Below are positions 12,701 to 18,861 of a stretch of DNA of 64,000 nt, piece by piece; position 1 is the first letter of the stretch, and every line of letters begins with the position of its first letter. The notes under the pieces are model-generated. The model ran no database searches, had not been told where the DNA came from, and saw only the letters and a list, made by a program, of their open reading frames with translations. Source of the DNA: Pycnopodia helianthoides (Eukaryota > Echinodermata > Asteroidea > Forcipulatida > Asteriidae); NCBI GenBank assembly GCA_032158295.1, contig CM063255.1, positions 8,522,094 through 8,586,093 of the forward strand, given 5' to 3'. The position numbers and the translations under genes were made by a program.

Positions 12701-12971
12701 TTGTTCAACTTATCATCCATGAGTTTATTACTAATCCGTTCCATCCATTGTTGGTTTTATTCCATTCGTAGATCGACGGGCGTATTTGTCTTTATCTACG
12801 CGATTTTCTACTTTGTGAAGCGCTCAGCATGACAGGTATTCTGCAGACCGTGGAGTTTTTCGGCTTCACGTTTCTCGCGTGCTACGTGTTCTTCCTCATG
12901 CTGGGCACCGTGTCATTTTTCGCGTCCTGAAGTTCATCCGCTACATATACAGAAACCTTAAGATGGATTAG
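584..12971 (+). CDS. TM9SF1: TM9SF1-like nonaspanin gene, 5' partial (nine exons in window)
   Basis: This is a member of the transmembrane 9 superfamily (nonaspanins), nine-pass proteins of the Golgi and endosomes linked to membrane protein sorting and autophagy. Nine exons totalling about 1.28 kb (about 427 codons) join in phase: 584-760, 1265-1336, 2803-2951, 4435-4560, 5193-5285, 6789-6899, 8421-8583, 11107-11298 and 12772-12971. Family landmarks visible are [13 protein letters not shown] at the end of the lumenal part, [15 protein letters not shown] (first membrane span), [68 protein letters not shown] and the end RNLKMD. The last three residues form a KXD motif, the type of signal that retains these proteins in the Golgi through coatomer. 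The N-terminal third lies upstream of the window. Three one-base disruptions (about 2809, 12825, 12927) break the frame. Assignment to TM9SF1 rather than another paralogue rests on overall resemblance. Confidence 0.9.
859..1107. mobile_element. MITE with 17-bp inverted ends and TA duplication (mariner-like)
   Basis: The left end GTCTTGATTGGCGACG is matched by its reverse complement at 1092-1107, and both ends are flanked by TA (857-858 and 1108-1109). About 249 bp with no transposase. The TA target duplication points to the Tc1/mariner group. It lies in the first intron of the window. Confidence 0.75.
1265..1336 (+). CDS. TM9SF1: TM9SF1-like exon 2 in window (first membrane span)
   Basis: Acceptor ttttgtag at 1257-1264, donor gtacgtat from 1337. 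The 24 codons start [10 protein letters not shown] and end GFVLIIL, which is the first transmembrane helix of the nine-pass C-terminal domain. Phase 0 at both ends. Confidence 0.88.
1533..1548. repeat. (CT)n microsatellite
   Basis: Eight uninterrupted CT units in an intron of the TM9SF1-like gene. Confidence 0.9.
1761..2024. mobile_element. piggyBac-type MITE with TTAA target duplication
   Basis: The left end CCCTTTAAACTCGACC and right end GGTCGAGTTGAAAGGG are inverted with one mismatch. The element is flanked on both sides by TTAA (1757-1760 and 2025-2028), the exact target signature of piggyBac transposons. At 264 bp with no transposase it is non-autonomous. Its ends differ from those of the piggyBac element at 7025-7517, so it belongs to a separate family. 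Confidence 0.85.
2262..2770. repeat. Degenerate minisatellite, unit about 26-28 bp
   Basis: Roughly twenty imperfect copies of a unit close to GACTTCCAGGGAATTTCCAT followed by GGGTTT. The array runs to within about 35 bases of the exon 3 acceptor, so it replaces most of the usual branch-point neighbourhood. Open frames inside it are a by-product of the repeat. Confidence 0.85.
2803..2951 (+). CDS. TM9SF1: TM9SF1-like exon 3 in window, with a frame break near its start
   Basis: Acceptor acacag at 2797-2802, donor gtaagatt from 2952. From 2810 the frame reads [15 protein letters not shown] and later [16 protein letters not shown], a cytosolic loop typical of the family, and joins exon 4 in phase 1. 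The first seven bases ATGCGTC do not fit. The family expects MR directly before ILKND, so one extra C (2809 or so) puts the exon out of frame with exon 2. An alternative donor or acceptor repairing this was looked for and not found. Confidence 0.82.
2972..3130 (+). repeat. Dispersed repeat, copy 1 (second copy at 39643)
   Basis: The segment starting AAAGGAACATTACAGAATTG is repeated almost identically at 39643-39765, in the same orientation, for more than 120 bp. Both copies include a run ending CTGAGATCGATCGGCCATCTG with one difference. Its class is not known; it may be a MITE with the AAAGGAACATT end. Confidence 0.75.
3462..4343. mobile_element. hAT-type non-autonomous element with 8-bp target duplication
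   Basis: The left end TAGCCCTGGACGATAT and the right end, whose reverse complement is TAGCGGTGGACGATAT, are inverted repeats differing at two positions. The element is flanked by identical 8-bp direct repeats CTATAGAA at 3454-3461 and 4344-4351. Eight-base duplications and TAG-type ends are hAT hallmarks. The subterminal regions are rich in ATATCG and CGATAT words, typical of transposase binding regions. No transposase frame is seen in its 882 bp. Confidence 0.88.
4435..4560 (+). CDS. TM9SF1: TM9SF1-like exon 4 in window
   Basis: Acceptor ttgcag ends 4434, donor gtaagtaac from 4561. It encodes [20 protein letters not shown] followed by [20 protein letters not shown], a membrane helix and the conserved FNVHRHG loop. 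Phase 1 at both junctions. Confidence 0.9.
4590..5084 (+). mobile_element. 3' end of a non-LTR retrotransposon (LINE)
   Basis: The frame at 4590-4793 ends with [20 protein letters not shown] then [10 protein letters not shown] and a stop. This is the standard C-terminus of many jockey/CR1-like LINE reverse transcriptase proteins in marine invertebrates. It is followed by an untranslated tail including TGAAGCGCCTTGAGC and GGCGCTATATAAG, finishing in short ATT repeats (5071-5084). Only the last few hundred bases are present, as expected of a 5'-truncated insertion. Confidence 0.75.
5193..5285 (+). CDS. TM9SF1: TM9SF1-like exon 5 in window
   Basis: Acceptor gtctgcgcag ends 5192, donor gtaaaa from 5286. 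It encodes [20 protein letters not shown] and [10 protein letters not shown], matching the family helix that follows ALTSC. Phase 1 at both ends. Confidence 0.9.
5457..5710. mobile_element. MITE with about 27-bp perfect inverted ends and TA duplication
   Basis: The left end TGTGATGCGATCAAGCTAAA (continuing TGAGTC) is repeated exactly in reverse complement at 5684-5710. TA flanks both ends (5455-5456 and 5711-5712). 254 bp, no transposase, so a non-autonomous Tc1/mariner-like element. Confidence 0.82.
5755..5875 (+). repeat. Fragment of SINE-like family B
   Basis: Contains TTCAGTCCCTACCTGATTGT and CACATCTAAAA, the same body found in the family B copies at 18862-20265, 44505-44705 and 56140-56305. 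The tRNA-like head is missing here. Confidence 0.6.
5903..6149. mobile_element. MITE with 26-bp perfect inverted ends and 4-bp duplication, copy 1
   Basis: The left end GTGCACAGCCACAATCATGG (continuing GTACAC) is matched exactly by the reverse complement at 6124-6149. Flanks are ATGT at 5899-5902 and again at 6150-6153. A second copy lies at 8072-8317, with its own flanking duplication ACAT. Two different 4-bp duplications in two copies make the boundaries secure. The superfamily is not recognised. Confidence 0.9.
6789..6899 (+). CDS. TM9SF1: TM9SF1-like exon 6 in window
   Basis: Acceptor tctttcag ends 6788, donor gtaagtgt from 6900. It encodes [20 protein letters not shown] then [17 protein letters not shown], two membrane helices around a short loop. 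Phase 1 at both ends. The exon sits between two copies of the same MITE (5903 and 8072). Confidence 0.9.
6928..7024 (+). repeat. tRNA-Ser-derived SINE (family A), 5' half
   Basis: The head has a box A (TGGCCGAGCGG) and box B (GGTTCGAATCCC). The anticodon stem CCGGA/TCTGG encloses loop CTCGAGC with anticodon CGA, so it derives from a serine tRNA. The body GTCCTTAAGCAAGACACTTA is split at TTAA by a piggyBac insertion and resumes at 7518-7570. Other family A copies are at 10763, 18541, 31085 and 46640. Confidence 0.82.
7025..7517 (+). mobile_element. Internally deleted piggyBac element inside a SINE
   Basis: Ends CCACTTAACTGCGTA and TACGCAGTTAAGTGG are perfect inverted repeats. Both flanks are TTAA (7021-7024 and 7518-7521), and removing the element with one TTAA restores the SINE body. 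The subterminal palindrome TGACGAGATATCTCGTCA appears twice (about 7040 and 7132), as expected for transposase binding sites. It keeps only the start of a transposase (7209-7463). Confidence 0.92.
7209..7463 (+). pseudogene. N-terminal remnant of a piggyBac transposase
   Basis: An 84-residue frame beginning [12 protein letters not shown], followed by an acidic serine/aspartate-rich stretch ([20 protein letters not shown]). An acidic disordered N-terminus is typical of piggyBac transposases. The DDD catalytic core and the C-terminal cysteine domain are absent, because the element ends 54 bases later. The family call comes mostly from the TTAA-flanked ends. Confidence 0.65.
7518..7570 (+). repeat. 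tRNA-Ser-derived SINE (family A), 3' half after the piggyBac insertion
   Basis: Continues the SINE body with AAGCAAGACACTTAACCATT and ATTGCTGCGTCCTTCGGATG, as in the uninterrupted copy at 10763. Confidence 0.8.
7722..7893 (+). mobile_element. Penelope-type 3' end remnant with inverted hammerhead-like motifs
   Basis: Shares the end GCAGTTTACAGCAGCTAGTT with the Penelope fragment at 9605 and the tail at 53223. Two copies of the motif family (GATCGAAACGTCAGGCC on + and TGGACTGACATTTCGA on -) face each other at about 7729-7767 and 7782-7825, making an imperfect inverted repeat of about 35 bp. Confidence 0.6.
8072..8317. mobile_element. MITE with 26-bp perfect inverted ends and 4-bp duplication, copy 2
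   Basis: Second copy of the element at 5903-6149, with the same inverted ends and about 90% similar interior. Flanks are ACAT at 8068-8071 and 8318-8321. It ends about 100 bases before the exon 7 acceptor. Confidence 0.9.
8421..8583 (+). CDS. TM9SF1: TM9SF1-like exon 7 in window
   Basis: Acceptor ttcttcgtag ends 8420, donor gtgagatc from 8584. It encodes [15 protein letters not shown], then [15 protein letters not shown] and [10 protein letters not shown]. The PL-x-x-GG and CRTKNIxREIP segments are diagnostic of the nonaspanin family. Phase 1 in, phase 2 out. Confidence 0.92.
8657..8999. mobile_element. MITE with TTTAAAGG-type inverted ends (family N), copy 1
   Basis: The left end TTAAAGGCCCTGTACACTAT and right end, reading GTGTACAATACCTTTAAA, are imperfect inverted repeats around a 340-bp body. 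The body shares CGATGACCAATTGAGCTCAA with the family D elements, so the two families are related. A partial copy lies at 29040-29468. Confidence 0.7.
9000..9200. repeat. Dispersed repeat family H, copy 1
   Basis: Contains GGATCGGTAGAGCTGACGAT and AAACAACAAACCTCTGAAAA. Similar sequence occurs in the opposite orientation at 37325-37545. The boundaries are uncertain. Confidence 0.5.
9679..9718 (-). ncRNA. Degenerate hammerhead-like motif at a Penelope 3' end
   Basis: On the minus strand: GCCT, then TCGAGAA, one A, stem GACTC, loop TGCTA, stem GGGTC, GAAA, CGTC, and AGGC closing the outer stem with GCCT. The layout equals that at 43765-43803, but the core reads TCGAGAA rather than CTGANGA, so it is probably inactive. 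Confidence 0.5.
10026..10455 (-). pseudogene. C-terminal GIY-YIG part of a Penelope-like protein
   Basis: The frame reads [20 protein letters not shown], then [20 protein letters not shown], then [11 protein letters not shown] and the end [15 protein letters not shown]. The segment [10 protein letters not shown] is the start of the GIY-YIG nuclease domain fused to Penelope reverse transcriptases, preceded by the usual cysteine pairs. The reverse transcriptase domain is missing through 5' truncation near 10455. Confidence 0.85.
10763..10905 (+). repeat. tRNA-derived SINE (family A), uninterrupted
   Basis: Box A TGGCCGAGCGG at the start. The anticodon-like loop CTCAAGT lies between CTGGG and TCTGG. 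Box B is decayed (GGGTTTTGTTCCCCG). The body TTGAGCAAGACACTTAACCA is the intact version of the region split by piggyBac at 7021. Confidence 0.78.
11107..11298 (+). CDS. TM9SF1: TM9SF1-like exon 8 in window
   Basis: Acceptor cctaccacag ends 11106, donor gtgagttg from 11299. It encodes [20 protein letters not shown], then [15 protein letters not shown] and [20 protein letters not shown]. The family-specific [15 protein letters not shown] motif is complete. Phase 2 at both ends. Confidence 0.93.
11641..11765 (+). repeat. tRNA-derived SINE with a fixed 5' leader, copy 1
   Basis: A leader ATTGACAAAATAGGGAGACC precedes a tRNA-like head with AGCTCAGTTGGTAGAGCGCC. A second copy with the same leader is at 23401-23527. 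The shared leader shows these are dispersed elements rather than tRNA genes. Confidence 0.8.
11885..12450. repeat. Tandem repeat, unit about 188-190 bp, three copies
   Basis: Units each contain CTCATGTTAACCCTCCCACT, then CAGTCAATATCCCCCACATG and a GTCCACAGTTGTACCACCAA end. That end recurs at 12053, 12241 and 12431. The first copy is the most diverged. It is intronic. Confidence 0.88.
12453..12805 (+). repeat. TM9SF1: Tandem duplication containing the final 3' splice site
   Basis: A unit of about 170-180 bp runs from CGCGCATTGAATGGC to the first 25-30 bases of the last exon and is present twice (about 12457-12621 and 12631-12805). Each copy ends TTCCATTCGTAG followed by ATCGACGGGC, so there are two acceptors, at 12590 and 12771. 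Only the downstream one leads into the full exon. Using the upstream one would give STGIFVFIY, then MIQPAH and a stop. Confidence 0.88.
12772..12971 (+). CDS. TM9SF1: TM9SF1-like last exon, with two frame breaks
   Basis: Acceptor attcgtag ends 12771. In corrected frames it encodes [51 protein letters not shown] and [14 protein letters not shown], with stop TAG at 12969-12971. One base is missing near 12825 (between the RS and MTG codons) and one C near 12927 (CCC reduced to CC before TGAAG). Both spots read as stops in the uncorrected frame. The C-terminal KMD fits the KXD Golgi-retention signal. Confidence 0.85.
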
Positions 12972-13765
12972 GACTCTGCGTCTTCGAACGATTCGCATGG
13001 TTTGTAAACGCTGTCCATGGAAAAACCGAACGTGATTGAGTCGATTATTAATCCTTACTAACTAACGTTAACAGATTTTCAATACGTTGGTTTTGCCTTA
13101 TTTTGATGGATTCAGTACTCCATTGGTGAACCACCATGTTTTTGCATTAGGCGTACCGGTTTTAATCGGAATCCAGCGGTTTTTAGTTGTTGAGACTTAC
13201 AGATGATTTCTGATGGATTCAGGTAGGTCTTTTGTATGAGTTATATTGTAGGATTAGGGGGAGCACTGGCCGTGTCAGGCACATAACTCCCCAGACCCGC
13301 AAAGGGGAACAAATCCCCATGTGTAAATTGCATATAGTTGTCCCTTGGGAAAACGTTGTGTGAACTGATGAGTGGCTAGTGTTCTTTGATGGGTCGACAC
13401 CATCTTGTAAATCTAGGCAGAAATGCTTCTTGTCAGGCCGTGGTTTTGTACGCCCTCTAGTTCTTATCAAGTCTGTGGTCCCCATGAAATTTTCACGAGA
13501 GTCGGGATTAATGTTCCTGTATGTGTTAATAGTCTGTTCAGCATTATGATGGGTTTGGTCGCCAGACCTGCTTTGAAAGAAGTTTGAGTCACGGGCCGCG
13601 TCCGAACGGGCTACGACCATTATGCCCATCGGCAGCTACAACGATGAAAAAATGGGTCCTGTCAGCATTCCAATCATAGCCACCGCAGAAACCTTAGAAT
13701 GGACACAGAATGCTTGCACATTGTATACTGCGCTAAGAATAAAAATAAGTTGAATGCTGCTCAGT
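12972..13765 (+). other. TM9SF1: Probable 3' untranslated region with poly(A) signal
   Basis: Follows the stop codon with no further exon. An AATAAA signal lies at 13738-13743. An open frame on the opposite strand (13219-13629, 136 codons) has no recognisable family and is probably chance. Confidence 0.6.
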
Positions 13766-13920
13766 CTGAATCAGTTATTAACATGGATACCATCAGTAGT
13801 TCAAAAATGTAAGCAGGGCTCGAATTTGGGGGGAAATCAACAAGACCACAGGACTTGTATCTCAAATGTATACTGGACCAGAAATAATTTTACAAGACTA
13901 AATCCAAACTGAGAATCCTG

Positions 13921-14670
13921 GATTCCAGTTCCTGAGGAACTCAATGTCACCATCCAACAGATGTCCGAACCAGGCATTGTACCCCAAATCATATAGCATT
14001 TTTTGTAAACATCATCCAATTCAAACATATTTATCATGTTAGTAAGGTAAACAAATCTGATCTGATGTTGAAAAGTCAGAATTAGAACCATAGATTCCAG
14101 TTCCTGAGGAACTCAATATCACCATCAACAGATGTCCGAACCAGGCATTGTACCCCAAATCATATAGCATTTTTTGTAAACATCATCCAATTCAAACATA
14201 TTTATCATGTTAGTAAGGTAAAACAAATTTGATATGATGTTGAAAATCAGAATTAGGACCCTAGATTCCAGTTCCTGAGGAACTCAATATCACCATCAAC
14301 AGATGTCCGAACCAGGCATTGTACCCCAAATCATATAGCATTTTTTGTAAACATCATCCAATTCAAACACATTTATCATGTTAGTAAGGTAAACAAATTT
14401 GATATGATGTTGAAAAGTCAGAATTAAACCCTAGATTCTAGTCTAAGGAACTCAATGTCACCATCAACAGATGTCCGAACCAGGCATTGTACCCCAAATC
14501 ATATAGCATTTTTTGTAAACATCATCCAATTCAAACATATTTATCATGTTAGTCAGGTAAACAAATTTGATATGATGTTGAAAAGTCAGAATTAAAACAC
14601 TGGATTCCAGTCTAAGGAACTCAATGTTACCATCAACAGATGTTTGAACCAGGCATTGTACCCCCTAATT
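13921..14670. repeat. Satellite-like tandem array, unit about 171 bp, 4.4 copies
   Basis: Units begin GATTCCAGTTCCTGAGGAAC at 13921, 14093, 14264, 14434 and 14603, so the spacing shrinks from 172 to 169. Copies are over 90% alike. The last copy is cut after about 65 bp. Confidence 0.92.
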
Positions 14671-15487
14671 TGCAAATGCTTAATAAATTGGCATTTAAAA
14701 AATCTGAGGCAACCAAGCAGTTGATTACTATTGGATATAGAACGCTGTTATCTGGAAGTGCTTAATGGGGAGAGCACAAGTCCAAATGAATGTTTGTAGT
14801 TGTAGATTGCAAAGAAATGTATCCCTTAACATCTGTATAATAGGCTGCGTTCGTACTTTGTGTGGAAAATCTTACTTATTTATTCTGGCCCCTCATTTCT
14901 TTCTTTTTTTTTTTTTTCACCATTGTCTTATTTAATGTGTGCATTTTTTAAACAAGAATTTGAGATATTTTGAGTTGGGGGTGGGATTGGGGGGGGGGGT
15001 AGCAAGTCCAATTGCTGGGCACCAAGGAGCATTTTTCTCCTTGGTATTTAAAGGACAAAGGGCACAAAGACATGACCAGGGGCATTGATAACTACAAGCC
15101 TGTTTGTTGATTTCCCACAAAATATATTTTCTTAAATTTGTTCGCGTTGACAAGTCTGTTTAAAATGATTTTAAAACAGTTTTATTGTGTCTAGACATAG
15201 GGGGTTGTTGACGTAATTATGTAAACTAATTTTATAGTTGTTTTAAGATGCTGCTGAGGTCCTTCGTCTTCGTTTAGGTTTTTGATCGATTTTGCGCATT
15301 CATTGAGTGTGCTTGACAGCAGAAGCAATGTCCGACATGTTATGACACACACGGCATTCTCCGGATTCTGTCTTTTATTTGTTGCACTGACCAAAGGCAA
15401 AGCGATTGTTGTTGTGTGTAAATTTGTGGGTGATTATTCCTGCAGAGTTTATTTTTTAGTCTCATTTATCAAGTGGGAGAGACTCTA
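14671..15487. other. No gene seen
   Basis: Contains short homopolymer runs (T near 14900, G near 14990) and no exon-like open frame. Confidence 0.5.
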
Positions 15488-15642
15488 TAGAGGTTTTTTC
15501 AGCTGACGTCACTGGCCCCGACTACCGCAACGGCAGGTCATGGTTACGGTAATGAACTGTGATCTTGCCTCTGGTCATTGACCGGCAATATGGCGTCTCA
15601 AACACAGTCACGTGATAGCATCACGTGACTGTAAAACCTCTA
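15488..15642. mobile_element. Short MITE with TAGAGGTTTT ends and TA duplication
   Basis: Left end TAGAGGTTTT and right end AAAACCTCTA are perfect inverted repeats, with TA on both sides. The 155-bp body ends in a palindrome (AGTCACGTGATAGC and CATCACGTGACT) containing CACGTG sites. Confidence 0.75.
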
Positions 15643-15759
15643 TAGGCAGGGAGGAGGAGTTAATGCATCCTTTATTAGGTTGCGTCCTTAATTAGGTTTG
15701 TCACTATGTCTTGAAAACAGTTGTACATGTTGGTGACTCATTTTTTGCTTTGCTGACTG

Positions 15760-15900
15760 TCTCGGTTGCTTGGGTTGGTAGTGCATGAAGCGCTCGCCCG
15801 TCACCACTGTGGCCCTGGTTCGATTCCCAGCTAAGGCCATATGTCAGTAGAGCTGCGCGTTGGTTTTCTCTTCAGGCATGCAACTTTTCCTCGGAGCAGC
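15760..15900 (+). repeat. tRNA-derived SINE-like fragment
   Basis: A box B-like CTGGTTCGATTCCCAG follows TTGGTAGTGCATGAAGCGCT. It is tRNA-like in layout, but the arms do not pair well enough for a gene. Confidence 0.5.
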
Positions 15901-17393
15901 TGATTTCCTCTTTTTTTTATTCTCAGTTTTACCATTCAAAATTGAAAAATACTGTACAAAATCATTGTAATTTTGTAAGTTCCTCTTTTTGGGTGAAGTT
16001 ACAGTTGCATGCCAGGGCTCTTGTGCCACAAGGTTTTTTTCTCTTGGCTCTCCAGTTCTCCTTCCTCCGGAAAAAAAAACAAAATCAAACCATCTCAATT
16101 CCTGGCAGTGCCCAGTGGTCATATGGGTCGATGTGGCTGGCTGTCAAAGGCGCCCTCGCATGCCTGCTTCTCGGTCACGTTGTAGCCGTGTCCCTCGCAA
16201 CTCAGCTTCTCAGCTGCTAGTAAAGGATGATTAGCCTCCAAAATTACATGATTATTTTTATTATTACGATTAGAAGGGGTTCTTTGTCGTGTCTTCAAAT
16301 GTCATTTCCTTAACTTTGACTGTATTATTAGATTTGTCAGATGTAAATATTTCTGCGGAGGGCTGGTACTGCTGGTTGGGACTCCTCCACTGAGGAATAC
16401 AGATTGAAACCTTTTTTGTGTTTTAAATTTGTTTCACCCCCCCTCCCCCGATAAGTACCTGTCCTGTTTTTTGTTTGTTTCATACAACAAACATGAATTT
16501 CCTTTCTCACCGGCATCACGTTAAAATTTAAAGAAATAATGAAAAGGTAAAGCCTCTGATTTTCATTTGTACTAAAACACCGTTTTAATTTAAATTAAAC
16601 GAGTATAGAACATTATTTTTCTCTATTTGTTCGCCTCTGTATGTAGATACAGTAGATAAGTATTTTAATTTTGTTACTTGTTGTAATTTATTCGGTTTTT
16701 TTTTTAAAGGCAAAATCCACTCTCTTTTAGTTGATCTTAATTGAGTGTTTAAGTTGATATATCTCGGAGTGATTTGACAAGACAGAGTGATTTGAGACGT
16801 TGTTGGCTATGGCAAAGACCAAAGGTGAAACAATTGAATTGTGTGTGCGCCACGCACAACTCTCGGCCAATGATAGGTCTTCCTTTGGCTTCAGTGAGGG
16901 AGCTGTTTTAAAGCTTGTGATGTCAAATGCAAGGGGTCCATCTCTTGTTCTGATGACACCTTGATTTTCTTTTGCGTACATGTCTGCGTTAAGTCTGATG
17001 CAGTGGCATTGTTTCGTACATGTATATATAGAAATACCAAGAACTTCTTTTGTGTAATGGGCTTTATCTACCTGCTTTATCTACTTAATAAATATAGCGT
17101 TTATCTACGGGCATCTCCAAGCACTTCGGAAGAAATCCGTGTGTCGGTCATGTGTTATGTGTGATGCGTAATGCAAAAAAATGTAAGCACACGCCAAGCA
17201 ACACACTGCGTTATCTGTAAAAGTTTTGTGAATTGTTGGCGAACGCAGGATGGACACATGGATTTCCGGCACAAGACAAGAACCTGCCACGTGACACGAC
17301 GAGGGTATGGCCAAATTTGCATAGTTTAAGTACTGTCATGTAACATTTGGTCAGTACCATGTGTGTCACAAGGGAAATTGTTCAAAACCTATG
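15901..17393. other. No gene seen
   Basis: AT-rich with several T runs. Open frames of 60-92 codons occur on both strands, with no recognised family and no convincing splice-site context. Confidence 0.45.
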
Positions 17394-17825
17394 CTCGGGC
17401 TCTTGCTTTGGTTTGAGCTCTGGCTCCAGCTGGGGCTTAAACTGTGGCGTGGCCCCGGCTTGGGCTCTGGCTCCGGCTTGTGCTCTGGCTCCAGCTTGGG
17501 CTCTGGCTTGTGCTCTGGCTCCCCCTTGGGCTCTGGCTTGTGCTCTGGCTCCAGCTTGGGCTCTGGCTTCGACTTGGTCTCTGGCTTGTGCTCTGGCTCT
17601 GGCTTGGGCTCTGGCTTGGGCTCTGGCTCCAGCTTGTGCTCTGGCTCTGGCTTGTGCTCTGGCTCCGGTTTGGGCTCTGGCTTGTGCTCTGGCTTGTGCT
17701 CTGGCTCCAGCTTGGGCTCTGGCTTCAACTTGGTCTCTGGCTCTGGCTCCAGCTTGTGCTCTGGCTCCAGCTTTGGCTGTGGCTTGGGCTTTTGCTCTGG
17801 CTTTGGCTCCAGCTTTGGCTCCAGC
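17394..17825. repeat. Hexanucleotide-based repeat (GGCTCT/GGCTTG/GGCTCC), about 430 bp
   Basis: Nearly every 6-bp step is a variant of GGCTNN or TGCTCT. Because the unit is a multiple of three, several frames stay open on both strands. The minus strand reads as KPEPEH-type repeats and the plus strand as GSGLGSG- or LALAWA-type repeats. I cannot decide whether any frame is translated. Confidence 0.88.
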
Positions 17826-18540
17826 TTACATCAAACCGAGGTAGAGCAACAGCCATGGCCGAGGTTTGTGGAATACGGTATTGATACTTCGCTTTCCACA
17901 GCAGAGCTCGACCTGGAGTCAAAGGTTCTACTTGTATGGTACAGGTACATGCCCGTGGGTAATGCATTTTATTAATTGATTGGGGATTGATTGATTATTG
18001 GTTTCATATTTGACTTCTTCATCGATCAATGGTTTCATCATTGGTTGCTTCACGCAGTATGTGTGAACAGTCGTGTTTCTCAAGAAACAATATCTGTGTT
18101 TTCAGATAAATGTATTGATCGGATAAATCCTTTCACATCTTCTTTGTAAAAAGAGTACTGCATGTTAAAACAAAAGCACACAGAAAAAAAAACCTTGCTT
18201 GAAATAAAATAAAATGTTCAAGACCTGTATAGTCTCTGATTTCTGTGTGTTTGAAACTGTCTGTAAATTGTTCATCTTTACAGTCATCTTGGTTGGCTGC
18301 TTGGTTACCGATACATTCCACATCCTTATAAATGTATGTCCTCTTTGCCCAAATGAAGGATTCAGAAGGACTGAGGGCTGCAGGCCCCCAAAACCCACAA
18401 TTGCTTGTAATAATATAACGTATTTGTATAGCGCCTACTGCAGGCCAGCCTCTAAGCGCTTAACATTCAGTATTTTTCCTGCAAGGTATTGTGGAGCTAC
18501 GTTTTGAAGTATTAGATCTATTTCCTTTACATAGCACCAT
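17826..18540. other. No gene seen
   Basis: Ordinary AT-rich sequence. A short stretch near 18410-18470 (TTGTATAGCGCCTACTGCAG with AAGCGCTTAAC) is a repeat-like end of unknown class. Confidence 0.45.
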
Positions 18541-18760
18541 GTAATGGTTTACAAGGTGCTGTGGCGCAATATGCAGCCAGGAACACCGGGGCGAACCCCT
18601 TCTCTTTTCGATAAGTGCACTGGGTACTTTTACGCGCACAACACACGGGACCTACAGCTTTACGTTCCATCCGAAGGAAGCAGCAATAATGGTTAAGTGT
18701 CTGAACAGAAATACTAGAGCTTGAGTCCGGTGCTCTTATCCGCTCGGCCATGACCAACAT
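18541..18760 (-). repeat. tRNA-Ser-like SINE (family A), reverse
   Basis: On the minus strand it reads ATGGCCGAGCGGATAAGAGC, then the anticodon-loop region and TTAACCATTATTGCTGCTTC in the body. The box B portion has been lost. Confidence 0.7.
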
Positions 18761-18861
18761 CACTGGGTAGATCTTATCAAAAATGTTGGTGTGGAGTGAC
18801 ATAAAAGAGGAGGATATTGGAGGGTTCAGGTCTCGTGTAGGCAAAAATGCCCAGTGAGTAT

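Noticed and set aside
13219..13629. A 136-codon gene antisense to the TM9SF1 3' region
   Set aside because: No recognisable domain; it lies in the probable untranslated region and has no splice or promoter support.
17366..17975. Several overlapping proteins of 120-204 residues
   Set aside because: They are products of a hexamer repeat that keeps most frames open; nothing singles out one as real.
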